Assembly: GCA_002422345.1 (NCBI GenBank)
Contig: DIUL01000018.1
Location: 74,031-133,098, forward strand
Origin: Acetobacteraceae bacterium UBA6159
GTDB taxonomy: Bacteria; Pseudomonadota; Alphaproteobacteria; Acetobacterales; Acetobacteraceae
DNA: 59,068 bases
Direction: 5' to 3'
The notes under the pieces: model-generated
Seen by the model: only the letters and a program-made list of their open reading frames with translations
Told to the model about the DNA's origin: nothing
Databases searched by the model: none
Translations under genes and position numbers: made by a program
Shown here: piece by piece, positions 27,050-35,446 of the stretch
Position numbering within the stretch: the first letter of the stretch is position 1
Layout of the letters: every line of letters starts with the position of its first letter

Positions 27050-27325
27050 ATGTCCGACAGCACTGAAGTCAATCCAGCCGCCCGTCGCGCCGCCGTTGGC
27101 GCCCGCCGGCCGTTCTATCGCCGGCGGAAGTCCTGCCCGTTCTCCGGCCCGAATGCGCCGAAGATCGACTACAAGGACGTGCGGCTTCTGTCCCGCTTCC
27201 TGTCCGAGCGGGGCAAGATCGTCCCGTCCCGCATCACGGCCGTGTCGGCCAAGAAGCAGCGTGAACTCGCGGTCGCCATCAAGCGCGCCCGGTTCCTCGC
27301 TCTGCTTCCCTATGTCCTGAGCTGA
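27050..27325 (+). CDS. rpsR: 30S ribosomal protein S18
   Basis: S18 pairs with S6 on the 30S platform. The 91-aa protein shows RRKSCPFSGPNAPKIDYKDV, LLSRFLSERGKIVPSRITAVSAKKQRELAVAIKRARFLALLPYV, which is the full family signature. It carries an Ala/Arg-rich N-terminal extension and follows rpsF by five bases. Confidence 0.97.
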   Translation: MSDSTEVNPAARRAAVGARRPFYRRRKSCPFSGPNAPKIDYKDVRLLSRFLSERGKIVPSRITAVSAKKQRELAVAIKRARFLALLPYVLS

Positions 27326-27336
27326 GGAGCGGATCC

Positions 27337-27897
27337 ATGGCATCCGTTGAACTGGTTCTGCTCCAGCGCGTTGAAAAGCTGGGACAGATGGGCGACGTGG
27401 TCCGGGTGAAGCCCGGCTTCGCCCGTAACTTCCTGTTGCCGCAGAAGAAGGCCCTGCGCGCGACCAAGGACAACATGGCTCGGTTCGAGGAGCAGCGGGC
27501 CCAGCTCGAAGCCCAGAACATCAAGCGCCGGGAGGAGGCCGAACGGGTCGCCGAACGCGTGGGCGGGCTGACGATCGTCATCATCCGCCAGGCGGGCGAG
27601 TCGGGCAGCCTCTACGGCTCGGTTTCCACCCGTGACATCGCGGAAGGCTGCACCGAGGGCGGGCTGACCATCAACCGCTCCCAGGTCATCCTGGAACAGC
27701 CGATCAAGACGCTGGGCCTGACGCCGGTGCGCGTTACGCTGCATCCGGAAGTCTCGATCTCGGTGACCGTCAACGTCGCCCGCAGCGTCGAGGAAGCCGA
27801 ACGCCAGTCGCGCGGCGAAGCCGCCGCGGTGGTCGAGGACGATGCGCCCCCGACCGTCGAAAGCTTCCTGGAAGGCGCCGACCAGCCGGACGTCTGA
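27337..27897 (+). CDS. rplI: 50S ribosomal protein L9
   Basis: L9 is a two-domain protein at the base of the L1 stalk. The N domain reads VELVLLQRVEKLGQMGDVVRVKPGFARNFLLPQKKAL, followed by a long helix and a C domain containing GSLYGSVSTRDIAE. It has 186 aa, some 35 more than the classical form, because of an acidic C-terminal tail. It ends the operon before a strong terminator. Confidence 0.97.
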   Translation: MASVELVLLQRVEKLGQMGDVVRVKPGFARNFLLPQKKALRATKDNMARFEEQRAQLEAQNIKRREEAERVAERVGGLTIVIIRQAGESGSLYGSVSTRDIAEGCTEGGLTINRSQVILEQPIKTLGLTPVRVTLHPEVSISVTVNVARSVEEAERQSRGEAAAVVEDDAPPTVESFLEGADQPDV

Positions 27898-27915
27898 TCG
27901 GTTCCACCACGAACA

Positions 27916-27950
27916 ACGCCCCCCTCCCTGCCGGGTCGGGGGCGTTTTTC
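27916..27950 (+). terminator. Rho-independent terminator of the rpsF operon
   Basis: ACGCCCCC (27916-27923) pairs with GGGGGCGT (27938-27945) and is followed by a run of T. Confidence 0.92.
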
Positions 27951-27980
27951 GTCTGGAGCCCCCTTCAGGGCGCCCCCGGG

Positions 27981-28388
27981 TCAGCCGCCCTTCGCTTCGA
28001 GCACCATCTGCGTCTGCGTCACCTTGGCGACCAGCCGCCCGTCCTCCCGCAGCAGCCGCGTCTCCCACACCTGCGTCCGCCGGCCGCGATGGAGCGGCAC
28101 GCATTCGGCGATCAGCTTCGTCCCCGCCGGCGAGGGGGCAAAGAAATTCGTCTTGCTCTCGATCGTCGTGGTGACCTGGCCTTCCTTCAGATTCACCATC
28201 GTGGCGATCGCGCCCATCGTGTCGGCATAGGCCATGATGCCGCCGCCATGGATCGTGTTGTGCTCGGTGCACAGTTCCGGCCGCACGGTCAGTTCGGCGA
28301 CCACGCGGTCCTTTTCGATATGGGTGAACTCCATGCCCAGGAACCGGGGCAATCCCGGCAATCCCGCCTGCCATTTTGCGATATCCAT
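27981..28388 (-). CDS. PaaI-type hotdog-fold thioesterase
   Basis: The 135-aa protein has the hotdog fold with the sequence CTEHNTIHGGGIMAYADTMGAIAT, containing the HGG motif and the catalytic Asp of the PaaI group. These hydrolyse acyl- or aryl-CoA thioesters in the cytoplasm. The ATG at 28388 follows AAGGAG. It is divergent from the M20 peptidase across only 63 bp. The substrate cannot be assigned. Confidence 0.92.
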   Translation of the reverse strand: MDIAKWQAGLPGLPRFLGMEFTHIEKDRVVAELTVRPELCTEHNTIHGGGIMAYADTMGAIATMVNLKEGQVTTTIESKTNFFAPSPAGTKLIAECVPLHRGRRTQVWETRLLREDGRLVAKVTQTQMVLEAKGG

Positions 28389-28451
28389 CGACGACTCCTT
28401 CATCCACCGGCATCTTGCCGGCTCCGCCCCGGCCGCGACAGAGGACCCACC

Positions 28452-29672
28452 ATGACCGACCACGCCCAGACCACCATCCGCCAGATCATGGACAGCCCCG
28501 CCTTCAAGGCGGCCGTGGCAACCCTGACCGCCGAACATGACCGCATGGTCCAGGACATCATCACCCTGACCGAGATCGAGTCGCCCCCCTTCAATGAAAA
28601 CGTCCGCGCCAAGGCCTGGATGGAGATGGCCCGCGCCCACGGCCTGACCGACCTGGAGATGGACGCGGAAGGCAACATCACCGGCATGCGGCGCGGCGCC
28701 GGCAACGGCAAGCTGGTCTGTATCGCCGCCCACCTGGACACGGTCTTCCCCGGCGGCACCAACGTGAAGGTCCGGCGGGAGGGGACGAAGCTGTTCGCCC
28801 CGGGCGTCGGCGACGACACCCGCAGCCTGTCCGTGATCCTCGCCTGGCTGCGCGCGCTCGACGCCGCGGGCATCACGACCCGGGACGACATCCTGTTCGT
28901 GGCCGATGTGGGGGAGGAAGGGTTGGGCGACCTGCGCGGGATGCGGCATCTGTTCCAGAAGGGTCAGTACAAGGACCGGATCAGCGCCTTCATCACCGTC
29001 GACAGCCCGGACATGGACCGGATCGTGACCGGCGGCGTCGGCTCCAAGCGCTACCGCGTGACCTTCAATGGCCCGGGCGGGCACAGCTACGGCGCCTTCG
29101 GCCTGGTCAACCCGATGTTCGCCATGGCCGACGCGGTCAGCCGCCTCGGCCGCGTGCCAGTGCCGGCCAAGCCCAAGACCACCTTCAGCGCCAGCGTCAC
29201 CGGCGGCGGCACTTCCATCAACGCGATCCCGAACAGCGTCTGGACGGATTTCGACCTGCGTTCCGAATCACCGGCCGAACTCGACCGGTTGGAACAACGC
29301 TTCCTGGAAATCGTCGGCGAAGCGGTGAAGGCCGAGAACGAGGCGCGATCGACCCATAACGGCCCCGTCGTCGCGGACATCGTCAAGATCGGCGACCGCC
29401 CCGCCGGCAGCACGTCGGAAGGCCACGAACTGGTCCGCTTCGCCCAGGCCGCGATCACCGCCCAGGGGTTCGAGACACGGTTCGAATACTCCTCCACCGA
29501 CGCCAATATCCCCATGAGCATGGGAATCCCGGCCATCAAGATCGGCTCGGGCGGCTATGGCGGGCGCGCGCATTCGCTGGAGGAGTGGATCGATGTCGAG
29601 CCCGGCGCCAGCCTGCGCGGCATGGCGGCGGGGCTGGCAACGGTGCTCGCACTGGCCGGGGTGGCCGACTGA
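28452..29672 (+). CDS. M20/M25/M40 family metallopeptidase
   Basis: This 406-aa zinc-dependent exopeptidase or amidohydrolase shows the M20 metal-site pattern: AAHLDTVFPGG (first His, Asp), PGVGDDTRSLSVIL, VGEEGLGDLRG (Glu-Glu), the dimerisation-domain GPGGHSYGAFG, and a C-terminal AHSLEEWID with the last His. It resembles the tripeptide-aminopeptidase-like subgroup. No signal peptide is seen, so it acts in the cytoplasm. The ATG at 28452 has AGAGGA upstream. Confidence 0.93.
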   Translation: MTDHAQTTIRQIMDSPAFKAAVATLTAEHDRMVQDIITLTEIESPPFNENVRAKAWMEMARAHGLTDLEMDAEGNITGMRRGAGNGKLVCIAAHLDTVFPGGTNVKVRREGTKLFAPGVGDDTRSLSVILAWLRALDAAGITTRDDILFVADVGEEGLGDLRGMRHLFQKGQYKDRISAFITVDSPDMDRIVTGGVGSKRYRVTFNGPGGHSYGAFGLVNPMFAMADAVSRLGRVPVPAKPKTTFSASVTGGGTSINAIPNSVWTDFDLRSESPAELDRLEQRFLEIVGEAVKAENEARSTHNGPVVADIVKIGDRPAGSTSEGHELVRFAQAAITAQGFETRFEYSSTDANIPMSMGIPAIKIGSGGYGGRAHSLEEWIDVEPGASLRGMAAGLATVLALAGVAD

Positions 29673-29690
29673 CCACCCCGCCATTCGGCC

Positions 29691-30497
29691 TCAGAACTTC
29701 AACTGATAGGCCAGCAGGGTCGAGAACTGGTTGGTGTCGCGGGCGTTGACGACGTTGCGCCCGACCGTCGCCATCAGGTTGTGACCCTGCGCCAGGGCAT
29801 AGACGACGCCGACATTGAACCCGACCAGGTCCTTGGCGCCCGTGGCGATCGGGGACGTGTAGTAGACTTCCGATCCCACCATCCACTTCTCATCGATCTG
29901 GTAGGTAATGCCGAGGCCGGCGTACCACCAGTTCGTCTGCCGCACGCCACCGACCGTCGCCTCATTGATGTTCAGCCCGCCACCGCCGAAGAACGTCCAG
30001 TCGCCCGCCGTCTTCGACAGCCACACCGGCAAATAGCCGCGGAAATAGCCCGCGCCGGTGCCCCGCGCCTGGCTGCCCGTGGGCATGATGACGGACGGCG
30101 CGAAGGCGACCGCTGGGCGCCAACCATCCGTGTCTTCCTCAATGAAGCGGAACTTGAAGCCCAGGGAGGCATCGCCGATCCCCATGTTCGTCCCGACGCC
30201 ATCGGTCTGCACCATCGTGACCGGCAGCCCGACCGAGATGTCGAAATTGTCGGTGATGCCATAGGCGAACGAAACCGCCGGCATCGATCCCGTGGAGCCG
30301 CCATTGAACCGCGAATACTGGACATAAAGATCCAGCTCCACATGCCCCGTGCCCTGCGTGCCGGGATCGTCGGTCAGGAACGGGAAACCGGCCATCGCGG
30401 GACGCGATCCGCCCGCGGTAATCGCCGCGGCCACCAGCCCCGCACACCCCAGGACCAGCGCCCGTCCTGTTAATCCATGCGCGACAAAAGTCGACAT
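29691..30497 (-). CDS. Outer-membrane beta-barrel protein of the MetA-pathway/phenol-degradation type
   Basis: The 268-aa product has a signal peptide (ALVLGCAGLVAAAITAGGSRPAMA) and alternating beta strands ending in the aromatic AYQLKF, as outer-membrane barrels do. The order GFPFLTDDPGTQGTGHVELDLYVQYSR, YGITDNFDISVGLPVT, GIGDASLGFKFRF matches the family associated with phenol-degradation clusters, though few members have proven cargo. It starts at the ATG at 30497 behind GGAG. It is divergent from an LLM gene across 173 bp with a 16-bp palindrome. Confidence 0.85.
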   Translation of the reverse strand: MSTFVAHGLTGRALVLGCAGLVAAAITAGGSRPAMAGFPFLTDDPGTQGTGHVELDLYVQYSRFNGGSTGSMPAVSFAYGITDNFDISVGLPVTMVQTDGVGTNMGIGDASLGFKFRFIEEDTDGWRPAVAFAPSVIMPTGSQARGTGAGYFRGYLPVWLSKTAGDWTFFGGGGLNINEATVGGVRQTNWWYAGLGITYQIDEKWMVGSEVYYTSPIATGAKDLVGFNVGVVYALAQGHNLMATVGRNVVNARDTNQFSTLLAYQLKF

Positions 30498-30553
30498 AAT
30501 TACTTCTCCGATAACACACGCAATATTGCGGAACCGGCCTTTATCATGCCGGT

Positions 30554-30569
30554 CTGTTCCATGGAACAG
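30554..30569. promoter_or_regulatory. 16-bp palindrome in divergent promoter
   Basis: CTGTTCCATGGAACAG is a perfect palindrome between the outer-membrane barrel gene and the LLM gene. It has the length and symmetry of a TetR- or MarR-type operator. It does not match the palindrome at 19705 and 43458. A further GC-rich inverted repeat (ACCGGC at 30533, GCCGGT at 30548) lies just beside it. Confidence 0.6.
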
Positions 30570-30670
30570 TTCATTGCATTCTCTTGCACGAGACACCCCG
30601 ATCCCGCCCGGCTTGACCTCCGCACCCCGCCGGCCAACCCTGTCGGCCACGACGATACGGAGGAAACGCC

Positions 30671-31966
30671 ATGAAGTTCGGCATGTTCTACGAATTCCAG
30701 TGCCCGCAGCCGTGGGAGGAAGACTCGGAACTCCGCGTCATCCAGGAAGCCCTCCAACAGGTGGAGCTCGGCGACCGCCTGGGCATGGACTATGTCTGGG
30801 AAGTCGAACACCACTTCCTGGAGGAATACTCCCACTCCTCCGCCCCCGAGGTCTTCCTAGCCGCCGCCAGCCAGCGCACGAAGGACATCCGCCTCGGCCA
30901 CGGCATCACCCTGATGCCGCCGAAATACAACCACCCCGCCCGAGTCGCCGAACGGATCGCCACGCTCGACCTGGTGTCAAACGGACGCGTCGAATGGGGC
31001 ACGGGCGAATCGGCGACTGCGCTGGAACTCGAAGCCTTCGGCGTGGCCATAGACGAAAAGGGCGCGATGTGGCGGGAAGCCACCGAGCAGGCGGCCAACA
31101 TGCTCGCGATGCGGCCCTATCCCGGTTTCAAGGGCCAGTTCTTCGACATGCCCTGCCGCAACCTGGTGCCGAAGTCCCTGCAGAAGCCGCACCCGCCGAT
31201 GTGGGTCGCCTGTTCCCGCCGTGAAACGATCCACCGCGCCGCACGCGCCGGCATGGGCGCCCTGACCTTTGCCTTCATCGAACCCGAGCTGGCGGCGAAA
31301 TGGGTCCAGGAATATTACGACATCATCAAGTCATCGGAATGCGTGCCGATCGGCCACCGGGTCAACGCCAACGTCGCCCTGGTCAGCGGCATGTCCTGCC
31401 ACCCGAATGAGGAAGAAGCGATCCACCGCGGCCTCGATGGCTTCCGGTTCTTCGGCTACTCCCTGGGCTATGTCGGCATCTTCGGCGACCACAAGCCTGG
31501 CGTCACCAATATGTGGGACCGGTTCCAGGAGGTGAAGGACCGCCTGCCCGACAACGCCGGCCGCGGCGGCATCGGCACCCCCGACCAGTTGCGCGCCCAC
31601 CTGAAGGGATACGAGGACGCGGGCGTCGACCAGGTGATCTTCGTCCAGCAATCCGGCCGCAACAAACACGAGCACATCTGCGAATCGCTCGAATGGTTCG
31701 CCCGCACCTCCCTGCCCGAGTTCAAGGAGCGCGACGCCATCCGGGACGCGAAGAAGCAGGCCGATCTCGCACCCTTCATCGAGCAGGCCCTGGCCCGCAA
31801 GCCCCGCATGGCGCCGATCGATCCGGCCGACGTGCCATTGGTCGAATCCTTCGGCCGGCGCGGCGGCGGGCTGTCCCAGCAGATGCAGACGACCTTCGCC
31901 TCCGATCGTGGCGGCGCCATCTCCATCCCCGCCATGGACCCCCGCCTGGCGAATGCCAGGACATAG
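30671..31966 (+). CDS. LLM class flavin-dependent oxidoreductase, second in window
   Basis: The 431-aa protein has the luciferase-like barrel with MKFGMFYEFQCPQPW at the N terminus, LGMDYVWEVEHHFLEEYSHSS, DIRLGHGITLMPPKYNHPARVAERIATLDLVSNGRVEWGTGES and IGTPDQLRAHLKGYEDAG. It is about 30-50 aa longer than the other two at the C terminus. Reduced flavin should come from a separate reductase. The start follows GGAGGAAA. The divergent outer-membrane barrel may bring in the substrate; this is inference. Confidence 0.93.
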   Translation: MKFGMFYEFQCPQPWEEDSELRVIQEALQQVELGDRLGMDYVWEVEHHFLEEYSHSSAPEVFLAAASQRTKDIRLGHGITLMPPKYNHPARVAERIATLDLVSNGRVEWGTGESATALELEAFGVAIDEKGAMWREATEQAANMLAMRPYPGFKGQFFDMPCRNLVPKSLQKPHPPMWVACSRRETIHRAARAGMGALTFAFIEPELAAKWVQEYYDIIKSSECVPIGHRVNANVALVSGMSCHPNEEEAIHRGLDGFRFFGYSLGYVGIFGDHKPGVTNMWDRFQEVKDRLPDNAGRGGIGTPDQLRAHLKGYEDAGVDQVIFVQQSGRNKHEHICESLEWFARTSLPEFKERDAIRDAKKQADLAPFIEQALARKPRMAPIDPADVPLVESFGRRGGGLSQQMQTTFASDRGGAISIPAMDPRLANART

Positions 31967-31990
31967 AAGACACCATCCCGCCATGAGGGT

Positions 31991-32016
31991 CGTTGAAGCC
32001 TGTAACGGTTTCAACG
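31991..32016. promoter_or_regulatory. Inverted repeat upstream of cyclase gene
   Basis: CGTTGAA (31991-31997) and TTCAACG (32010-32016) form a 7-bp inverted repeat with a 12-base spacer, in the 150-bp gap between the LLM gene and the cyclase-ATPase gene. It could be an operator or the hairpin of a weak terminator. Confidence 0.4.
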
Positions 32017-32116
32017 ATACTATCCCCGGGCGGGCTGTTATCGGGGAACGGCGCCGCTTTGGCATCGTTGTCACGACAGCGCGTGCCACAACCCGTACGG
32101 TGCTTGGGGGCCGTAT

Positions 32117-35100
32117 ATGAAATGCGGCGTGTGTGGAGCGGAGAACCCGACCGGCAAACGCTTCTGCGGCGATTGCGGGGCGGCGCTGATCGTGCCGGCC
32201 CACGCGCCGGCCGAACGGGCCATCCGTGCCGAGGCCGCCAGCGCCGCACGCCTGTCCGGCGTCGAGCGGCGGTCACTGACCATCATGTTCGCCGACCTCG
32301 TCGGCTCCACCGAACTCTCCACCCGCATCGACCCCGAGGATTTCCGCGACGTCATCTCGGCCTGTCATAAGGTCGTCTCCGACAGCGTCGCCCGCTATGG
32401 CGGCTTCGTCGCCCGTTATGTCGGCGATGCGGCCATGGTGCTGTTCGGCTACCCCGAGCCGCATGAGAACGACGCCGAACGCGCCGTCCGCTCTGCCCTC
32501 GCCGCCAACGAAGCCTTCGCGGACCTGCGGCTGCTCGACGGCAGCTACCAGCCCCGGCTTCGCATCGGCATCGCCACCGGCCTCGCCGTGGTGGGCGACC
32601 TGCTGGGCAGCGGCACCGATGTCGCCGGGGAAACGCCCAACTTCGCCTCCCGCCTGCACAACCTGGCCCATCCGGGGGAGATCATCATCTCCACCGCCAC
32701 CCGCCGCCTGCTGGGCCAGCAGTTCGAGGTGCGCCGCCGCGGCGATGAACGCCTGAAGGGCTTCGCCGAACCCGTCGGCGTCTATCGGGTGATCGGCACA
32801 TCCCGCATGGACGGACGGTCGTGGTTCGGCGCCGCCCAGCCGCTCGCCCCCATGCTGGGCCGCGACGCGGACCGGGCCACCCTGCACGATCTGTGGGAAA
32901 AGGCCCGCCAGGGACAGGGCCAGGTCGTCCTGCTGACAGGAGAGCCCGGGATCGGCAAGTCCCGCCTCCTGGCCACCCTGCAGGACGACGTCGCCGAAAG
33001 CCGGCACATCCGCCTGCGCTACTTCTGCTCCCCCTACCACACCAGCAGCGCCCTGCAGCCCGTGGTCGCCCAACTGGAACGCGCCGCGCGCTTCAACCGG
33101 GAAGACAGCGTCGAACAGCGCCTGGGCAAGCTGGGCGACCTGCTCGACCCCGCACCGCGGCAGCCGGAGAACGTCGACGCCATCGCCGACCTGCTCGCCC
33201 TGCGCGCCTCCAACGCCGGTTCGCCGCAGGAACGCAAGGACCGCACGCTCACCTCCCTGATCGGGCAACTGACGGTCCTGACCGAACGCGATCCCGTCCT
33301 GCTGGTGGGCGAGGATTCGCACTGGGCCGACCCGACCTCCCGCGAACTGATCGAAATGGTGGTCAACGCCGCCGCCAACCGCCGCGTCCTCGCCATCTTC
33401 GCCGCTCGGCCGGAGTTCCAGCCGACCTGGACCGATCGCGAGCATGTCACGACCATGACGCTGTCCCGCTTCGAGCAGTCCGAATCGGACGCCCTGATCC
33501 GCGGCATCGCCCAGGGCAAGTCGCTGCCGCCCCGGGTCACCGCCGACATCATCGCCCGATCGGACGGCGTGCCGTTGTTCATCGAGGAAATGACCAAGGC
33601 CGTGCTGGAAAGCGATCGGCTGATCGAACGCGATACCCACTATGATCTGGTGGGCCAGGCCGTCTCGATCGACATCCCCGAAACCCTCTCGGCCTCCCTG
33701 CTCGCGCGCCTCGGGCCGCCATCGGTGATGCGCGAACTGGCGTTGATCGGCGCCACGATCGGCCGCGAATTCTCCCACGAGCTGCTCGCCGCCGTCAGCG
33801 AACAGCCCGAACCGGTCCTGCGGGAGGCGCTGGCACGCCTGATCGAAACCGGGCTGGTGTTCATGCGGAATCGCCCGCCCAACGCGGTCTATGTCTTCAA
33901 GCACGCCCTGGTCCGGGACGCCGCCTATGCCATGCTGCTGCGCGAGCGCAAACGATCCCTGCACGCCGGCATCGCCGAGGCCATCCGCACTCGCCACCCA
34001 GACACCGCCGAACGCCAGCCCGAACTGCTGGCGCAGCACTACCTCGCCGCCGGCCAGTACGAGCCCGCCTTGGTCGCCTGGGGCGCCGCCGCCAAGCGCG
34101 CGAGCGAGCGTTGGGCCATGGCCGAAGCCGCCGATCACCTGGAGAAGGCGCTGGAGACGCTGGGACACATCCCATCCTCCCCGAAGCGCCAGCGGCACGA
34201 AATGACCATCGTGACGATGCTGGGCAACGCGCTGATCGCCTCCCGCGGCTACACCGCCCCCCGGACCGGAGAGGTCTACGACCGCGCCCGGGTCCTGTGC
34301 GAGCAGCTCGGCGATACCGCCAACCTGATCCGCGTCGCCAACGGGCAATGGTCCTTCCACCTGATGCGCTCCGAAATCGCCCAGGCGACCTCGGTGGCCG
34401 AGGACCTGCACCGCCGCTTTGACCAGGAACCCATGCCCGCCCTGGGCCTGGCGGCTCATCGCCTGCTGGGGATCAGCATGCTGCAGGTCGGGCGGCTGGA
34501 CGACGCACGCGCTCAACTCGATGCCGCCGCGATCCAGTTGCGCGACGGCGACCCCGACATGCCCGGCGCCCGCGATGCGACCGTGGCCATTCCCGCCTAC
34601 CTGTCCGTCGTCCTGGCGATGCAGGGCCGCTACGACGATGCCTATGCCCAGCGCGAACTGGCCCTGCACCACGCCCGCCTGTCATCCAACCCGCATCGGC
34701 TGGCCTTCGCGCTGGGCGTGGCGGCCGTGTGGTTCAATGTCGTCATGGATGACGGCACCGCCGACCTCGACGGCTTCGCGACGCTGACCGAGGAAAAGGA
34801 CTTCCCCTTCTGGCGTGGCTTCGCCGTGGCCCATCGCGGCATCGCCCTCGCCCGTTCCGGCGACGTGGCCCAGGGCCTCGCACTGGTCCGCGAGGGCGAG
34901 GTCCTCCACCGCTCCATGGGAACCTACTGGGGCATCCCCCAATCGCTCGGCTCCGTCTCCCGCTACCTGCCGAGCGCCGAGGGGCTGCCGATCGTTGATG
35001 GGGCGTTGCGGGAACTGGATACGACCGGGGTTCGCTGGTTCGCCCCCGAACTGCAACGCATCAAGGGCGACCTGCTGCGTTCCGGCGGTCGTGTGGAGGA

Positions 35101-35338
35101 CGCAGAACAGATCTACCGGGCCGCCCTGGATGAGGCAACGAATCACGGCAGCCGCCATTGGGCGATGCGGATCGCGCTCAGTCTTGCGGCGCTGTGCCAG
35201 GACCAGGGACGGCACGACGCGATCGAGCCTTTGCTGACCCCCCTCGTTACCCAACTGTCCGGCCCGCGGGCACCGCTGGAGGTCCGTCAGGCGCGCGAAA
35301 TGCTGGACAACCGCGCGGGACGCATGCGATCGTCCTGA
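32117..35338 (+). CDS. Zinc-ribbon / class III nucleotide cyclase / AAA ATPase / TPR signalling protein
   Basis: This 1073-aa cytoplasmic protein has four parts. Residues 1-22 are a zinc ribbon (C3, C6, C17, C20). Residues about 50-190 are a class III cyclase domain with metal Asp 60 in FADLVGST and Asp 104 in YVGDAAMVLFGYP, and DVAGETPNFASRL later; the usual GDG after the second Asp is GDA here. From about 250 is an AAA/NACHT-like ATPase with Walker A LTGEPGIGKSRLL, and from about 600 a helical TPR-like region. Proteins with this order are called adenylate cyclase-ATPase or guanylate cyclase-like. Cyclase activity is likely but not certain because of the GDA change. No partner gene adjoins it, so target and signal are unknown. 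Confidence 0.93.
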   Translation: MKCGVCGAENPTGKRFCGDCGAALIVPAHAPAERAIRAEAASAARLSGVERRSLTIMFADLVGSTELSTRIDPEDFRDVISACHKVVSDSVARYGGFVARYVGDAAMVLFGYPEPHENDAERAVRSALAANEAFADLRLLDGSYQPRLRIGIATGLAVVGDLLGSGTDVAGETPNFASRLHNLAHPGEIIISTATRRLLGQQFEVRRRGDERLKGFAEPVGVYRVIGTSRMDGRSWFGAAQPLAPMLGRDADRATLHDLWEKARQGQGQVVLLTGEPGIGKSRLLATLQDDVAESRHIRLRYFCSPYHTSSALQPVVAQLERAARFNREDSVEQRLGKLGDLLDPAPRQPENVDAIADLLALRASNAGSPQERKDRTLTSLIGQLTVLTERDPVLLVGEDSHWADPTSRELIEMVVNAAANRRVLAIFAARPEFQPTWTDREHVTTMTLSRFEQSESDALIRGIAQGKSLPPRVTADIIARSDGVPLFIEEMTKAVLESDRLIERDTHYDLVGQAVSIDIPETLSASLLARLGPPSVMRELALIGATIGREFSHELLAAVSEQPEPVLREALARLIETGLVFMRNRPPNAVYVFKHALVRDAAYAMLLRERKRSLHAGIAEAIRTRHPDTAERQPELLAQHYLAAGQYEPALVAWGAAAKRASERWAMAEAADHLEKALETLGHIPSSPKRQRHEMTIVTMLGNALIASRGYTAPRTGEVYDRARVLCEQLGDTANLIRVANGQWSFHLMRSEIAQATSVAEDLHRRFDQEPMPALGLAAHRLLGISMLQVGRLDDARAQLDAAAIQLRDGDPDMPGARDATVAIPAYLSVVLAMQGRYDDAYAQRELALHHARLSSNPHRLAFALGVAAVWFNVVMDDGTADLDGFATLTEEKDFPFWRGFAVAHRGIALARSGDVAQGLALVREGEVLHRSMGTYWGIPQSLGSVSRYLPSAEGLPIVDGALRELDTTGVRWFAPELQRIKGDLLRSGGRVEDAEQIYRAALDEATNHGSRHWAMRIALSLAALCQDQGRHDAIEPLLTPLVTQLSGPRAPLEVRQAREMLDNRAGRMRSS

Positions 35339-35446
35339 CAGATCATTCAATGTCAAAGACTTGCGCCGGACGTTACAGGTTGGATTCGTTTGCCCGCCAG
35401 ACGCGCCGATCCATAGAGCCGTGGCAAGTGCGAGGGGGAGGTCCCA

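Noticed and set aside
32273..34672. A 799-aa open frame antisense to the cyclase-ATPase gene
   Set aside because: It is a shadow produced by high GC third positions; composition is Gly/Gln/Ala/Arg-rich with no domain, and the plus-strand gene is certain.
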